From contig CAYJLW010000039.1 of assembly GCA_964370965.1 (NCBI GenBank), positions 1 to 39,203 of the forward strand: a DNA stretch of 39,203 nt. The letters are read 5' to 3'. Origin of the DNA: CAYJLW01 sp964370965 (GTDB lineage: Bacteria > Actinomycetota > Acidimicrobiia > UBA2766). Shown here in pieces: positions 23,386 to 31,277 of the stretch; position 1 is the stretch's first letter, and each line of letters opens with the position of its first letter. The translations under genes were made by a program, and so were the position numbers. The notes beneath the pieces are model-generated. The model ran no database searches, had not been told where the DNA came from, and saw only the letters and a program-made list of their open reading frames with translations.

Positions 23386-24068
23386 GCTGCCCCCGGGAGC
23401 GAGACCACCGGGGGCGTGTCCCGGACGAGGCGGCCGGCCCCGTGGACGAGGTCGGGCCGGAGGCGGAGAACAGCGCCGACGGCGAGACCGGTGATCAGCC
23501 CTTCCCCGACGCCGACGAGGGCGTGGACTCCGATCATCGCCCCGGCCACGCTCGTGGACGGGGCACCCCCCGTGCCGCCGACGGCGTACTCGACGGAGAA
23601 GGCGACGGCTGAGAGGACGACGGAGGCCCCGGCCGCCACCCCGGCGGCAGCGAGGAGGGCGGAGCGCCCTCCCGGCAGGACCCGCCGCAGCACCAGGAAC
23701 ACCCCGTATCCCCCCAATGCCGTCACGAGAGCCATGTTCACGACGTTCAGGCCGAGGGCGGTGACACCGCCGTCGGCGAAGAACACCTGCATACAGACGA
23801 CGACCGCGACGCAGACGGCTCCCACCCACGGCCCGCACAGGACAGCGGCCAGGGTGCCCCCCAGGAGGTGCCCGCTCGTGCCCGCGGCGACCGGGAAGTT
23901 GAGCATCTGCACCGCGAAGACGAACGCCGCCACGAGACCGGCCAGGGGGGCGCCGCGATCCTCTAGGGCGGCGCGCGCCCGGGTGGCACAGAGGCCGAGG
24001 CCCGCGACGGCGAGGGCGCCCGCTCCCGCCGAGGTGCCGAGGTCGATGAACCCGTCGGGCACGTGCAC
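23382..24068 (-). CDS. Nickel/cobalt ECF transporter substrate-binding subunit (CbiM/NikM-like)
   Basis: A 228-residue protein with about seven membrane helices. The N-terminus must read Met-His because the free amino group and His2 hold the metal in this family. The GTG at 24068 gives exactly MHVPDGF, with AGGAG 6 nt upstream, and is chosen over the GTG one codon earlier. GTSGHLLGG, with the conserved His, follows. It is the first gene of the M-N-Q-O operon and lies downstream of a Nur-like box. Whether Ni or Co is carried is not fixed by sequence; the box suggests Ni. Confidence 0.92.
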   Translation of the reverse strand: MHVPDGFIDLGTSAGAGALAVAGLGLCATRARAALEDRGAPLAGLVAAFVFAVQMLNFPVAAGTSGHLLGGTLAAVLCGPWVGAVCVAVVVCMQVFFADGGVTALGLNVVNMALVTALGGYGVFLVLRRVLPGGRSALLAAAGVAAGASVVLSAVAFSVEYAVGGTGGAPSTSVAGAMIGVHALVGVGEGLITGLAVGAVLRLRPDLVHGAGRLVRDTPPVVSLPGAA

Positions 24069-24099
24069 CACAGGCTCCTCTCACGCAGGCCGCTAGCTG

Positions 24100-24116
24100 T
24101 TGCATCTGACTTGCAG
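24100..24116 (-). promoter_or_regulatory. Nur-box-like operator upstream of the Ni/Co transporter operon
   Basis: TTGCAT-CTGAC-TTGCAG (plus strand) matches the known actinobacterial Nur operator form tTGCaa-N5-ttGCAA with the same 5-nt spacer. It lies 31 nt before the cbiM start, a sensible place for repression. A Fur-family gene stands at the other end of the transporter cluster. No cobalamin riboswitch is recognised in this gap (24069-24203). Confidence 0.6.
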
Positions 24117-24203
24117 CAGGCCACGATAGTGCGATCCGGGGTCAGCGTCCAGGTGCGGGGCCGCCCCGGCTCCGATCCGTCGTGTGCGGAGGCCCCGCTC
24201 GGA

Positions 24204-25328
24204 TCAGGGCCGGCCGGCGCGGGAATAGCCGCCGGCAGAGCCGTACTTCACGGGCTGGCCTGTCTGGGAAGCGTGGATGACCGTGCCGCCCCCGATGTAG
24301 AGGGCAATGTGGCCCGGGCGCCACAGGAGGTCGCCGGGCTGGATGTCGCCCATCGAGACGCTCCGCACGGAACTGATCTGGGCAGACGACGAGTGGGGCA
24401 GGGACCTGCCCCCGGCCCGCCACGCGTACGACGTGAGCCCCGAGCAGTCGAAGGCGTCGGGGCCGGCAGCACCCCACCGGTACGGCTTGCCGAGCTGCGC
24501 CCGGGCCGTGGAGATCGCCGCGGAGGCGCCTGCCGAGGGAGGCGGAGCACCGCCACTCTTGTCCTCTCCCACACTCACGGACCGGCTGTCGCCGCCGCGC
24601 CGGCTGTTGGCCGGCGCGGGTCGCGCCTGGGCTGCGACCGGACGGGCCCGGGCGGCTGCCTCCGCCGCGCGCAGCCGGGCCTCGGCCGCCGCTTGCTCGC
24701 GGGCACGCTGGGCGTCGATCTCGGTCTTGTAGCGGGAAGCGAGCGCCTCCTGCCGGGAAATGCCGGACTCGATGCGCGAGCGCTGTGAACGCAGCGCGTC
24801 GACGGTGCGCTTCTGCTCGCGCTCGGCACTCTGGACGGTCGCCACCTCGGCGTCGAGGTCGTCCTGGGCCGCCTTGTATCCGTCAAGGGCGACCCGGGCC
24901 CCCGCCTGCATGTGGCCGAGGTACTTCGATGCCGCCGGGAACTCGCCCGGGTCCTTGAGGGACATGAGCAGCGAGACGCTCTGGTCCGAGCCGAACTTGT
25001 AGGCGATGACCGCCTGGCGACGGACCTGGATGCGCTGCGCGGCGACCTCGCGGCGGAGTCCGTCGAGGCGGCCCCGAGCCGTGACGAGTTGGCGTTCGAG
25101 ACGCGTGAGCTTCTCGGCGTTCGTGTTGAACCGGTCGACGAGGATCTCGGACTCGTGGCCGAGACGGGACAGCTCGGCCTGGGCGGCCTCGTAGCCGCGC
25201 TGCGGGTCGTCGGCGGCGGCAGGGCCCGACGGCCCTGCGACAGCCGCAAGCATGAGGACGACGACGCTGATGAGAGTGAATCCGCACCGCTTGAAGGTGC
25301 GATTCCGTGGGCTCGGGTGCCGGTGCAC
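24204..25328 (-). CDS. Secreted NlpC/P60 peptidoglycan endopeptidase, copy 1
   Basis: A 374-residue protein. Signal peptide about 1-39, ending AAA-D. A long coiled-coil region (about 45-240) has repeated A/E/Q/R heptads, as in RipA/CwlO-type hydrolases. After a Pro/Ala linker comes the NlpC/P60 domain with Cys295 (FDCSG), His340 (RPGHIALY) and His352 (VIHAS). Such enzymes cut the stem-peptide bond between D-Glu and diaminopimelate and help daughter cells separate. The GTG at 25328 has AGAAGGAG 7-8 nt upstream; a longer frame would read through the promoter. It is a paralogue of the next gene upstream. Confidence 0.93.
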   Translation of the reverse strand: MHRHPSPRNRTFKRCGFTLISVVVLMLAAVAGPSGPAAADDPQRGYEAAQAELSRLGHESEILVDRFNTNAEKLTRLERQLVTARGRLDGLRREVAAQRIQVRRQAVIAYKFGSDQSVSLLMSLKDPGEFPAASKYLGHMQAGARVALDGYKAAQDDLDAEVATVQSAEREQKRTVDALRSQRSRIESGISRQEALASRYKTEIDAQRAREQAAAEARLRAAEAAARARPVAAQARPAPANSRRGGDSRSVSVGEDKSGGAPPPSAGASAAISTARAQLGKPYRWGAAGPDAFDCSGLTSYAWRAGGRSLPHSSSAQISSVRSVSMGDIQPGDLLWRPGHIALYIGGGTVIHASQTGQPVKYGSAGGYSRAGRP

Positions 25329-25401
25329 GACCAGGCTCCTTCTGCTCGCGGACGGGGTGTCCGCCCGGGATCGAAGACGACCTCTACGGGCAACAGGGGG
25401 G

Positions 25402-25430
25402 ACCCTAGCAACCGATGCCAGTCGCGCCAA
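25402..25430 (-). promoter_or_regulatory. Promoter of NlpC/P60 copy 1
   Basis: On the minus strand TTGGCG (25430-25425), a 17-nt spacer and TAGGGT (25407-25402) form a -35/-10 pair. The sequence around the -10, GGTTGCTAGGGTCCC, is almost the same as at the paralogue. The leader of about 65 nt can form a GCGGAC-ACCCC-GTCCGC hairpin before the ribosome site. The rest of the gap (25431-25509) holds nothing I can name. Confidence 0.65.
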
Positions 25431-25509
25431 CCACTGCACCCAGATTCTGCCAAGCGGGCGCCACCTCTTGGGCCGGGCCGGGCCGCAGGGGCGGGCCCGC
25501 CCACGTCCC

Positions 25510-26574
25510 CTAAGGGCGCCCCGCGCGGGTGAAGCGGCCGGCGTCGGTGTAGCCCACGGAGGCACCGCTGTGCGGCGAGTTGATGGCGACGCCGTTGCCC
25601 ACGTAGATGGCCACGTGCCCCGGCCGCCAGAGGATGTCCCCGGGCTGCAGCTCGCTCATGTTCACAGAGCGCATGCTGCCGATCTGGGCGGAGGAGTTGT
25701 GCGGCAGCCGCCGGCCGCCGGCGCCCCAGGCCGCCATCGTGAGACCGGAGCAGTCGAAACCCCCGCCGCCGGCTGCGCCCCAACGGTAGGGAGTCCCGAT
25801 CATGCGCTTCGCGTATTCGACGGCGGCGGCACCGCCACCAGAGCCCGACACGACCCCGGCATCGCCGACCTGGACCCGGCCCCGCCCGCGGCCGCGCCGA
25901 CCCCGTGGGGCGGCGGCCCCGACGCCGCCGCCGCCGGTGACGGCGAGGCGGGCGCGCATCGCCGCCTCCTCGCGTGCCCGTTCGGCAGCGATCTCCTGAG
26001 CGTATCGGGTGGCGATCGCCTCCTGGCGGGCGATCCCGGCCTCGATGCGGCGCTGATCGGCCTTGATCGAGCTCACGACCTTGCGCTGGTCGGCACGAGC
26101 GGCGTCGAGCGCCCGCACCTCGACGTCGAGGTCCTCCCGGGCAGCCTTCACACCGTCCATCGCCTGGCGGGTACCGGACTGCAACTGCTCGAGGTACTTG
26201 GCGGCCGCGGGGAACTCGTTCGGTCGACGCAGGGACATGAGCATCGACACGCCGCCGTCGGCGCCGTACTTGTAGGCGACCACGGCCTGGCGGTTCAGCT
26301 TCGCCTTGGCGGCCGCGACCTGGGCCCGCAACTCGGCGAGCCGGGCGTTCCCGGCGTCGACGCGGCGGCCGAGACGGGCGAGCTTCTCCTGGTTCGCGTT
26401 GTAGGCGTCGACGAGGAGGTCCGACTGGCCCTGGAGGCGTTCCATCTCCGCCTTCGCGGCGGCGAAGCCCTGCTGGGGACTGGCCTCCACGGGACGGGGC
26501 GCTGCGATGGCAGCGACGGCGAGGAAGATGCCGCTCAGGCTGGCGGCCATCCGAGGGCGGGGGCGCCGGTCCAC
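25510..26574 (-). CDS. Secreted NlpC/P60 peptidoglycan endopeptidase, copy 2
   Basis: A 354-residue protein with the same plan as its neighbour: a signal peptide ending near VEAS, a coiled coil (about 40-210), a Gly/Arg-rich linker (RGRRGRGRGR) and an NlpC/P60 domain with Cys275, His320 and, at the third catalytic place, Asn332 instead of His. Both catalytic parts end 80 residues after the cysteine, in AGRP. The GTG at 26574 has AAAGGAG with the same following bases as copy 1. Tandem duplication followed by divergence is evident. Confidence 0.93.
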   Translation of the reverse strand: MDRRPRPRMAASLSGIFLAVAAIAAPRPVEASPQQGFAAAKAEMERLQGQSDLLVDAYNANQEKLARLGRRVDAGNARLAELRAQVAAAKAKLNRQAVVAYKYGADGGVSMLMSLRRPNEFPAAAKYLEQLQSGTRQAMDGVKAAREDLDVEVRALDAARADQRKVVSSIKADQRRIEAGIARQEAIATRYAQEIAAERAREEAAMRARLAVTGGGGVGAAAPRGRRGRGRGRVQVGDAGVVSGSGGGAAAVEYAKRMIGTPYRWGAAGGGGFDCSGLTMAAWGAGGRRLPHNSSAQIGSMRSVNMSELQPGDILWRPGHVAIYVGNGVAINSPHSGASVGYTDAGRFTRAGRP

Positions 26575-26641
26575 GACCTGGCTCCTTTCGCTCGCGGGCG
26601 GAGCGCACACGGGGGGTCCGCTCACCGAGGTCAAGCGCGGG

Positions 26642-26670
26642 ACCATAGCAACCCCTCGATGGGGTGGCAA
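26642..26670 (-). promoter_or_regulatory. Promoter of NlpC/P60 copy 2
   Basis: On the minus strand TTGCCA (26670-26665), 17 nt and TATGGT (26647-26642). The local sequence GGTTGCTATGGTCCC mirrors copy 1. The leader is about 60 nt and has a GC-rich stem before AAAGGAGCC. Confidence 0.65.
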
Positions 26671-26691
26671 GCTCCCCGGGACGACTACCTA

Positions 26692-28065
26692 CTAGTCCCG
26701 TTCTGCCATCCAGGCGTCGAGGCGGCGGTACGCCTCGGCCTCGTCGATCTCCCCGTCCTCCATGCGCACCTCCAGGAGGAAGTCCAAGGCGGCACCGACG
26801 TCCGGGCCGGGGGCGATGCCGAGGTGCGCCATGACCTGCCGGCCGTCGAGCGCAGGCCGAAGGGACTCCAGGGCCTCCTTCTCCTGGAGCTCACGGATGC
26901 GTTGCTCCAGGGCGTCCATGCGTTGGCCGAGCGCCGCCGCCTTGCGGGGGTTGCGCGTCGTGCAGTCGCACCGGACGAGCTCGTTGAGGTCGTCGAGGAG
27001 CCGGCCGCCGTCGCGTACGTAGCGGCGCACGGCGGAGTCCGTCCACCCCATCCGGTAGGTGTGGAAGCGCAGGTGGAGGAATATGAGGCGCTGCACGTCC
27101 GCCACGACCTCGGACGGATAGCGGAGCTCCGCGAGACGGGCGGCGGCCATACGGGCTCCCACAGCGTCGTGGTGGTGGAACGCCACCCCGCGGGGGCCGT
27201 ACGTTCGGGTCCTGGGCTTGCCGATGTCGTGCAGGAGCGCGGCGAGGCGCAACGTGAGATCGGCCCGCGTCCGTTGCGTCACGACAACGGTGTGCGTGAG
27301 GACGTCCTTGTGACGCTGGACTGGGTCCTGCTCGAGGCGCAGTGCCGGGAGCTCGGGCAGGAACTCCTCCGCGAGGCCGCTGTCGACGGCCAGCCACAGA
27401 CCGGGGCCGGGGTCCGGCGCCGTCACGAGGCGGGAGAGCTCGTCGCGGATCCGCTCCGCCGACACGATCCCGAGCCGCTCGCGCATCCCGGCGATGGCGG
27501 TCTTCACGCCCTCCGTGGGCCGGAGACCGAGCTGGGCGGCGAACCGGCACGCCCTCAACATCCGCAGAGGGTCCTCGCCGAAGGACGCCTGCGGGGAGCG
27601 CGGCGTGGCGAGACGCCCCCGCCCGAGGTCCTCCTCGCCGCCGAACGGGTCGAGGAGGCCGCCGTCCGCCAGGGAGAGCGCCATCGCGTTCACCGTGAAA
27701 TCCCTTCGCAAGAGGTCCTCCTCCAGCGAATCGCCGAAGGCGACCTCGGGCTTGCGCGACGCGGGACGGTAGACGTCGGAACGGAACGTCGTGATCTCCA
27801 CCCTGTGCGCCCCCACCTCGGCCCCGATAGTGCCGTAGCGTTTCCCCACCGCCCACATGGCCGCTGCGAGGGGCCCCGTGATCCGTTCCACGTCGTCGGG
27901 GCGCGCCGACGTCGTGAAGTCGAGATCCACATGTGAGATGCCCAGGAGGGCGTCCCGCACGCTTCCCCCGACGAGGTAGATCTCCTCTCCGGCGGCGGTG
28001 AAGGACTCGGACAGGGCACGCACGTCCGGGTCGGCGAGCAGGGCGGCGAATCGCGGGTCGGGCAT
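26692..28065 (-). CDS. cca: CCA tRNA nucleotidyltransferase with HD domain
   Basis: A 457-residue protein that adds or repairs the 3' CCA end of tRNAs, needed here since the local tRNA-Gly gene lacks CCA. The class II nucleotidyltransferase head has GGSVRD (33-38), the metal aspartates Asp47/Asp49 (HVDLDF) and RRDFTVNAMA (120-129). An HD phosphohydrolase domain follows (HDIGKP, His279/Asp280). Length and order match actinobacterial PcnA/Cca. The ATG at 28065 lacks a ribosome site but TAGAGT ends 6 nt upstream (28072-28077). In mycobacteria the gene is also near murJ and sigM. Confidence 0.95.
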   Translation of the reverse strand: MPDPRFAALLADPDVRALSESFTAAGEEIYLVGGSVRDALLGISHVDLDFTTSARPDDVERITGPLAAAMWAVGKRYGTIGAEVGAHRVEITTFRSDVYRPASRKPEVAFGDSLEEDLLRRDFTVNAMALSLADGGLLDPFGGEEDLGRGRLATPRSPQASFGEDPLRMLRACRFAAQLGLRPTEGVKTAIAGMRERLGIVSAERIRDELSRLVTAPDPGPGLWLAVDSGLAEEFLPELPALRLEQDPVQRHKDVLTHTVVVTQRTRADLTLRLAALLHDIGKPRTRTYGPRGVAFHHHDAVGARMAAARLAELRYPSEVVADVQRLIFLHLRFHTYRMGWTDSAVRRYVRDGGRLLDDLNELVRCDCTTRNPRKAAALGQRMDALEQRIRELQEKEALESLRPALDGRQVMAHLGIAPGPDVGAALDFLLEVRMEDGEIDEAEAYRRLDAWMAERD

Positions 28066-28071
28066 CGCCCG

Positions 28072-28077
28072 ACTCTA
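28072..28077 (-). promoter_or_regulatory. Candidate -10 (TAGAGT) for cca, leaderless type
   Basis: TAGAGT on the minus strand is followed by six bases and then the cca ATG. It lies in the 40-nt gap after pilT, so cca could be read from both this site and upstream. Confidence 0.4.
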
Positions 28078-28105
28078 CGACGCGCCCTCCGGCGAGCCGC
28101 ACCCG

Positions 28106-29242
28106 TCAGGCGGTGGCGGCGACCTCCGCCTCGGACCCGGAGAGGAGCCCGGCCTGCTGGAGCATGATGCGGAAGTCGTGCGGGTTGGTGGCTCCGGCGA
28201 GAGCGTCGCGGAGCGTGATCGCTCCCGTACGGTAGAGGTCGAAGACAGCCTGGTCGAAGGTCCGCATCCCGTAGTAGTCGCCCTCGGCGATGAGCTCCGG
28301 AATGGCGTGGGTGAGGTTCGGGTCGACGATGTGGTCGAACACCCGCCCGGTCATGACGAGAACCTCGATGGCCGGCACGCGCCCCTGGCCGTCGGCCCGG
28401 GGCACGAGGCGCTGGCTCACGATCCCCCGCAACGACCCGGCGATGGAGAGGCGCACCTGCTTCTGCTGGTGCGGGGGGAAGAAGTCGATGACCCGGTTGA
28501 TCGTCTCGGCGGCGTCGGTCGTGTGCAGCGTCGACAGCACGAAATGCCCGGTCTCCGCTGCGGCGAGGCCCGCCCACACGGTGTCGGGATCCCGCATCTC
28601 GCCCACGAGGATGACGTCCGGGTCCTGGCGCAGCACGCGCTTCATGGCAGAGGCGTACGAGTCCGTGTCCACGCCGAGCTCCCGCTGGTTCACGAGGCTG
28701 AGCTTGTCGGTGTGCAGGACCTCGATCGGGTCCTCGATGGTGACGATGTTCAGGCGCTTCGTGGCGTTGATGTGGTCGATCATCGCCGCCAGCGTCGTCG
28801 TCTTGCCCGAGCCCGTCGGTCCCGTCACGAGAACGAGCCCGCGGGGCTCCGCGGCGAGGCGCTGGATGACGGACGGGAGGCCGAGCGCGGCGAACCCCGG
28901 GATACCGGGCAGCACGCGCCGGAAGACGAGGCCCACGGCGCTGCGTTGGCGGAAGCAGTTCACGCGAAACCGCCCGAGGCTCTGGGCCTGGTGGGCGAAG
29001 TCGGCCTCGTTCGTGCGGGAGAACTCGTTCGCCCGGTCCTCGGCCATGAGCTGGAAGGCGAGCCGTTCGGTGTCCGCGGCCGAGAGAGGCTCCTCCTCGA
29101 TCGGGTAGAGCTCCCCGTCGATGCGGACGAACGGCACCTGGCCCGCCTTCAGATGCAGGTCGGATCCACCTCGTTCCACGAGCAGCCGGAGCAGGTCGTC
29201 CAGCGCCACCAAGGCAACCTCCGTCTCTTCGGAGGGGGACAT
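28106..29242 (-). CDS. pilT: PilT-like type IV pilus retraction ATPase
   Basis: A 378-residue protein. The N-terminal PAS-like part begins DDLLRLLVERGGSDLHLKAGQVPFVRIDG in the usual way. Walker A GPTGSGKT is at 141-148, the Walker B region GEMRD at 214-218 and the His-box STLHTTDA at 237-244. The hexamer powers pilus disassembly and twitching. No other pilus genes are near except a TadE-like protein at 35072. The ATG at 29242 has AAAGGGGGA upstream; a longer frame to 29380 is poorly supported. Isolated pilT genes are not rare in actinobacteria. Confidence 0.92.
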   Translation of the reverse strand: MSPSEETEVALVALDDLLRLLVERGGSDLHLKAGQVPFVRIDGELYPIEEEPLSAADTERLAFQLMAEDRANEFSRTNEADFAHQAQSLGRFRVNCFRQRSAVGLVFRRVLPGIPGFAALGLPSVIQRLAAEPRGLVLVTGPTGSGKTTTLAAMIDHINATKRLNIVTIEDPIEVLHTDKLSLVNQRELGVDTDSYASAMKRVLRQDPDVILVGEMRDPDTVWAGLAAAETGHFVLSTLHTTDAAETINRVIDFFPPHQQKQVRLSIAGSLRGIVSQRLVPRADGQGRVPAIEVLVMTGRVFDHIVDPNLTHAIPELIAEGDYYGMRTFDQAVFDLYRTGAITLRDALAGATNPHDFRIMLQQAGLLSGSEAEVAATA

Positions 29243-29450
29243 CGTCCCCCTTTCAGCACCCTCCCTGCCTCGCCCCGGCCGACGCCGGGGGGACCCGGCC
29301 GGGCGCAGCCCGGTCTCGCGGCCCCGGTAGCCGTCTGCCGAGAGCCGAAGAGGGAGGGGCAAGTCAAAGCCTCTGGGCACAGGCGCCCGGAGCTCCCTCC
29401 TGATATCGGCTCCCGCAGAGGCGACCTAGAGCACCTACCTCGGGCGGCGA
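29243..29450 (-). other. 208-nt non-coding region upstream of pilT
   Basis: No gene is seen. On the minus strand it has TTGACT at 29366-29361 as a possible -35 without a clear -10, a CCGGGC-TGC-GCCCGG hairpin, and further GC-rich inverted repeats before the ribosome site. It could be a structured leader. I looked for c-di-GMP and c-di-AMP riboswitch cores and did not find a convincing match. Confidence 0.35.
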
Positions 29451-30485
29451 CTAGAGATCCCAGTGGGCGGCCGCCACGTCGTGGGCATCTGCCACGACGC
29501 GCCGGGCGCGGGGCGAGGCGTCCCCGGCCGGCGGTCCCTCCTGCACGGCCGCACCGGCTCCTGTGAGGGCCCCCAGAGTCACCTCGGCGGCGTCCGCGAG
29601 CGCCGAGAGGTCGTAGCCGCCCTCGAGGAAGAACACGAGGCGGCCCCCGGCGACGTCGGAGGCGAGCTGGCGCGTCCGCTCGGCCAGGAGCCCGAAGGTG
29701 GCGGCCCGCAGACCCAGATCTGTGAGAGGGTCGGCCCGGTGGGCATCGAAACCGCACGAAACCAACACCCAGGACGGCTTGAAGGCGAGAGCCAGCGGGG
29801 CCACGACCTCGTCGAAGGCGCGCAGGTAGGTCGACTCGCCCGTGCCGGAAGGGAACGGGAAGTTCAGCGTCGTGCCCACCGCCTCACCCGTGCCCGTCTC
29901 GCCGGTGCGGCCACTGCCCGGGTACTGGGGGAACTCGTGGAACGAGACGAAGAGGACGCCGGGGTCGGCGTAGAACACGTCCTGCGTGCCGTTGCCGTGG
30001 TGGGCGTCCCAATCCAGGATCAGAACACGCTCCCCCTCCGAGCGCAGCGCTGCCGCGGCGATGGCCACGTTGTTGAACAGGCAGAAGCCCATCGCCCGTC
30101 TGGGGAGGGCGTGATGGCCGGGTGGGCGCACCAGGCAGAAGGCGAAGGACGATCCCGCGCGGACATGTTCCACGGCCGCGAGGCCGGCTCCGGCCGCCCG
30201 CATCGCTGCGCGCAGCGATCCCGCCGACATCACCGTGTCGGGGTCGAGCGCGCCGCCGCCGGCGGCGTCCACGTCCCGCAAGCGGGCGAGGTAGGCGTCG
30301 TCGTGGACGGCGCGCAAGGAGTCCGCTGCTGCGACCGGGGCGTCGACGGCTTCCAGGCAGGCCGCGAGATCCGGGCGCGACGCGAGCCGCTCGCCGATGG
30401 CCGCCAAGCGGGCCGGGGCCTCGGGATGCCAGCGCCCCGGGTCGTGACCACCGAACTCCTCGTGAGCGACGAGAACCCCGGTCAT
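29451..30485 (-). CDS. Histone deacetylase superfamily protein (AcuC-like)
   Basis: A 344-residue protein of the arginase/deacetylase fold. The zinc ligands Asp160, His162 (DWDAHHGNGTQ) and Asp247 (CGFDAHRADPL), and the catalytic His124/His125 pair (RPPGHHA), are present; a late EGGYDL completes the site. Members remove acetyl groups from protein lysines (AcuC acts on acetyl-CoA synthetase) or from acetylpolyamines. The ATG at 30485 is preceded by TACACT at a 6-nt spacing and no ribosome site. It is divergent from a GNAT acetyltransferase with only 63 nt between, hinting at a matched pair. Confidence 0.9.
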   Translation of the reverse strand: MTGVLVAHEEFGGHDPGRWHPEAPARLAAIGERLASRPDLAACLEAVDAPVAAADSLRAVHDDAYLARLRDVDAAGGGALDPDTVMSAGSLRAAMRAAGAGLAAVEHVRAGSSFAFCLVRPPGHHALPRRAMGFCLFNNVAIAAAALRSEGERVLILDWDAHHGNGTQDVFYADPGVLFVSFHEFPQYPGSGRTGETGTGEAVGTTLNFPFPSGTGESTYLRAFDEVVAPLALAFKPSWVLVSCGFDAHRADPLTDLGLRAATFGLLAERTRQLASDVAGGRLVFFLEGGYDLSALADAAEVTLGALTGAGAAVQEGPPAGDASPRARRVVADAHDVAAAHWDL

Positions 30486-30548
30486 GGGGCGAGTGTATGC
30501 GGGCCCCGAATGAAGCCCCCCGGGCCCCCGCCGCTCTACGCTGCCCCC
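30486..30548. promoter_or_regulatory. Divergent leaderless promoters for the deacetylase and acetyltransferase genes
   Basis: Minus strand: TACACT (30497-30492), then 6 nt, then ATG at 30485. Plus strand: TACGCT (30537-30542), then 6 nt, then ATG at 30549. Neither start has a ribosome site. The rest is GC-rich and has no clear -35. Confidence 0.5.
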
Positions 30549-31277
30549 ATGGCGTTGGAGCTCGTCACCTCGAACGGGGAGAGGGCGCGCATCGGCCGCT
30601 GGAGAGAGCGCGACGAGCTGGGCGTGGTCGCGCCGGTCCCCGGGGACCCACCCCTCAGCCGGGCGTTCGTCGACGGCTGCACCGCGCGTCTCGCCGCCGC
30701 CGGTTTCGCCACGGCCGTGACTCCGGCGCTGGGCCCCACCGAGCTCTTCCCCTTCCTGCAGGCGGGCTTCGCTCCCCGCGAGGAGCTCCATGTCCTGACC
30801 CACGACCTCGCCGATCCGCCCCGTCCCGTCCCGGTCGAAGGCGTGACCCTGCGTCGTTGGCGCCCGGCTGACGTCCCCGACCTGATGCACGTGGACGCCC
30901 TCGCATTCGACGACTTCTGGCGTCTCGACCTCGAGGCCCTCCGCGAAGCGCACTCGGCTACCCCGCACGCCCGCTTCCGGGTGGCCGTGTGCGGCGAACG
31001 CCTGGTGGGGTACTGCATCACGGGCCGCAGCCGGCTGCAGGGTTACCTGCAGCGCCTCGCCGTCGATCCGGACATGCAGGGCAGGGGGCTCGGGCGCCAC
31101 TTCGTCTACGACGCCCTCGCCTGGCTTGCTTCGCGCCGGGTGAGGGCCTGCGTCGTGAACACGCAGGAGTCCAACGGCCGGGCTCTCGCCCTCTACCGCA
31201 TGTGCGGCTTCGCGGAAGCGCCCACTGGCCTGATCGTGCTGGCCGCTGCGCTCCGGGCCGACCGGGCCTCGACATGA
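30549..31277 (+). CDS. GNAT-family N-acetyltransferase
   Basis: A 242-residue protein. The C-terminal half is a GNAT domain with YLQRLAVDPDMQGRGLGRHF, the acetyl-CoA-binding Q/R-x-x-G-x-G/A loop, and NTQESNGRALALYRMCGF. The N-terminal 100 residues look like a degenerate second GNAT half, a plan shared with RimI-like and MshD-like enzymes. The substrate is unknown. The ATG at 30549 has TACGCT 6 nt upstream. The stop overlaps the DUF6049 start as ATGA, and the gene opposite is a deacetylase. Confidence 0.85.
   Translation: MALELVTSNGERARIGRWRERDELGVVAPVPGDPPLSRAFVDGCTARLAAAGFATAVTPALGPTELFPFLQAGFAPREELHVLTHDLADPPRPVPVEGVTLRRWRPADVPDLMHVDALAFDDFWRLDLEALREAHSATPHARFRVAVCGERLVGYCITGRSRLQGYLQRLAVDPDMQGRGLGRHFVYDALAWLASRRVRACVVNTQESNGRALALYRMCGFAEAPTGLIVLAAALRADRAST

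Noticed and set aside
24069..24203. Cobalamin riboswitch before the Ni/Co transporter
   Set aside because: The gap is too short for the full element and no B12-box-like segment was found; a Nur-like box explains it better.
29243..29450. Cyclic di-GMP riboswitch before pilT
   Set aside because: Some GC-rich strings recall parts of the motif, but the conserved core segments and their order are missing.
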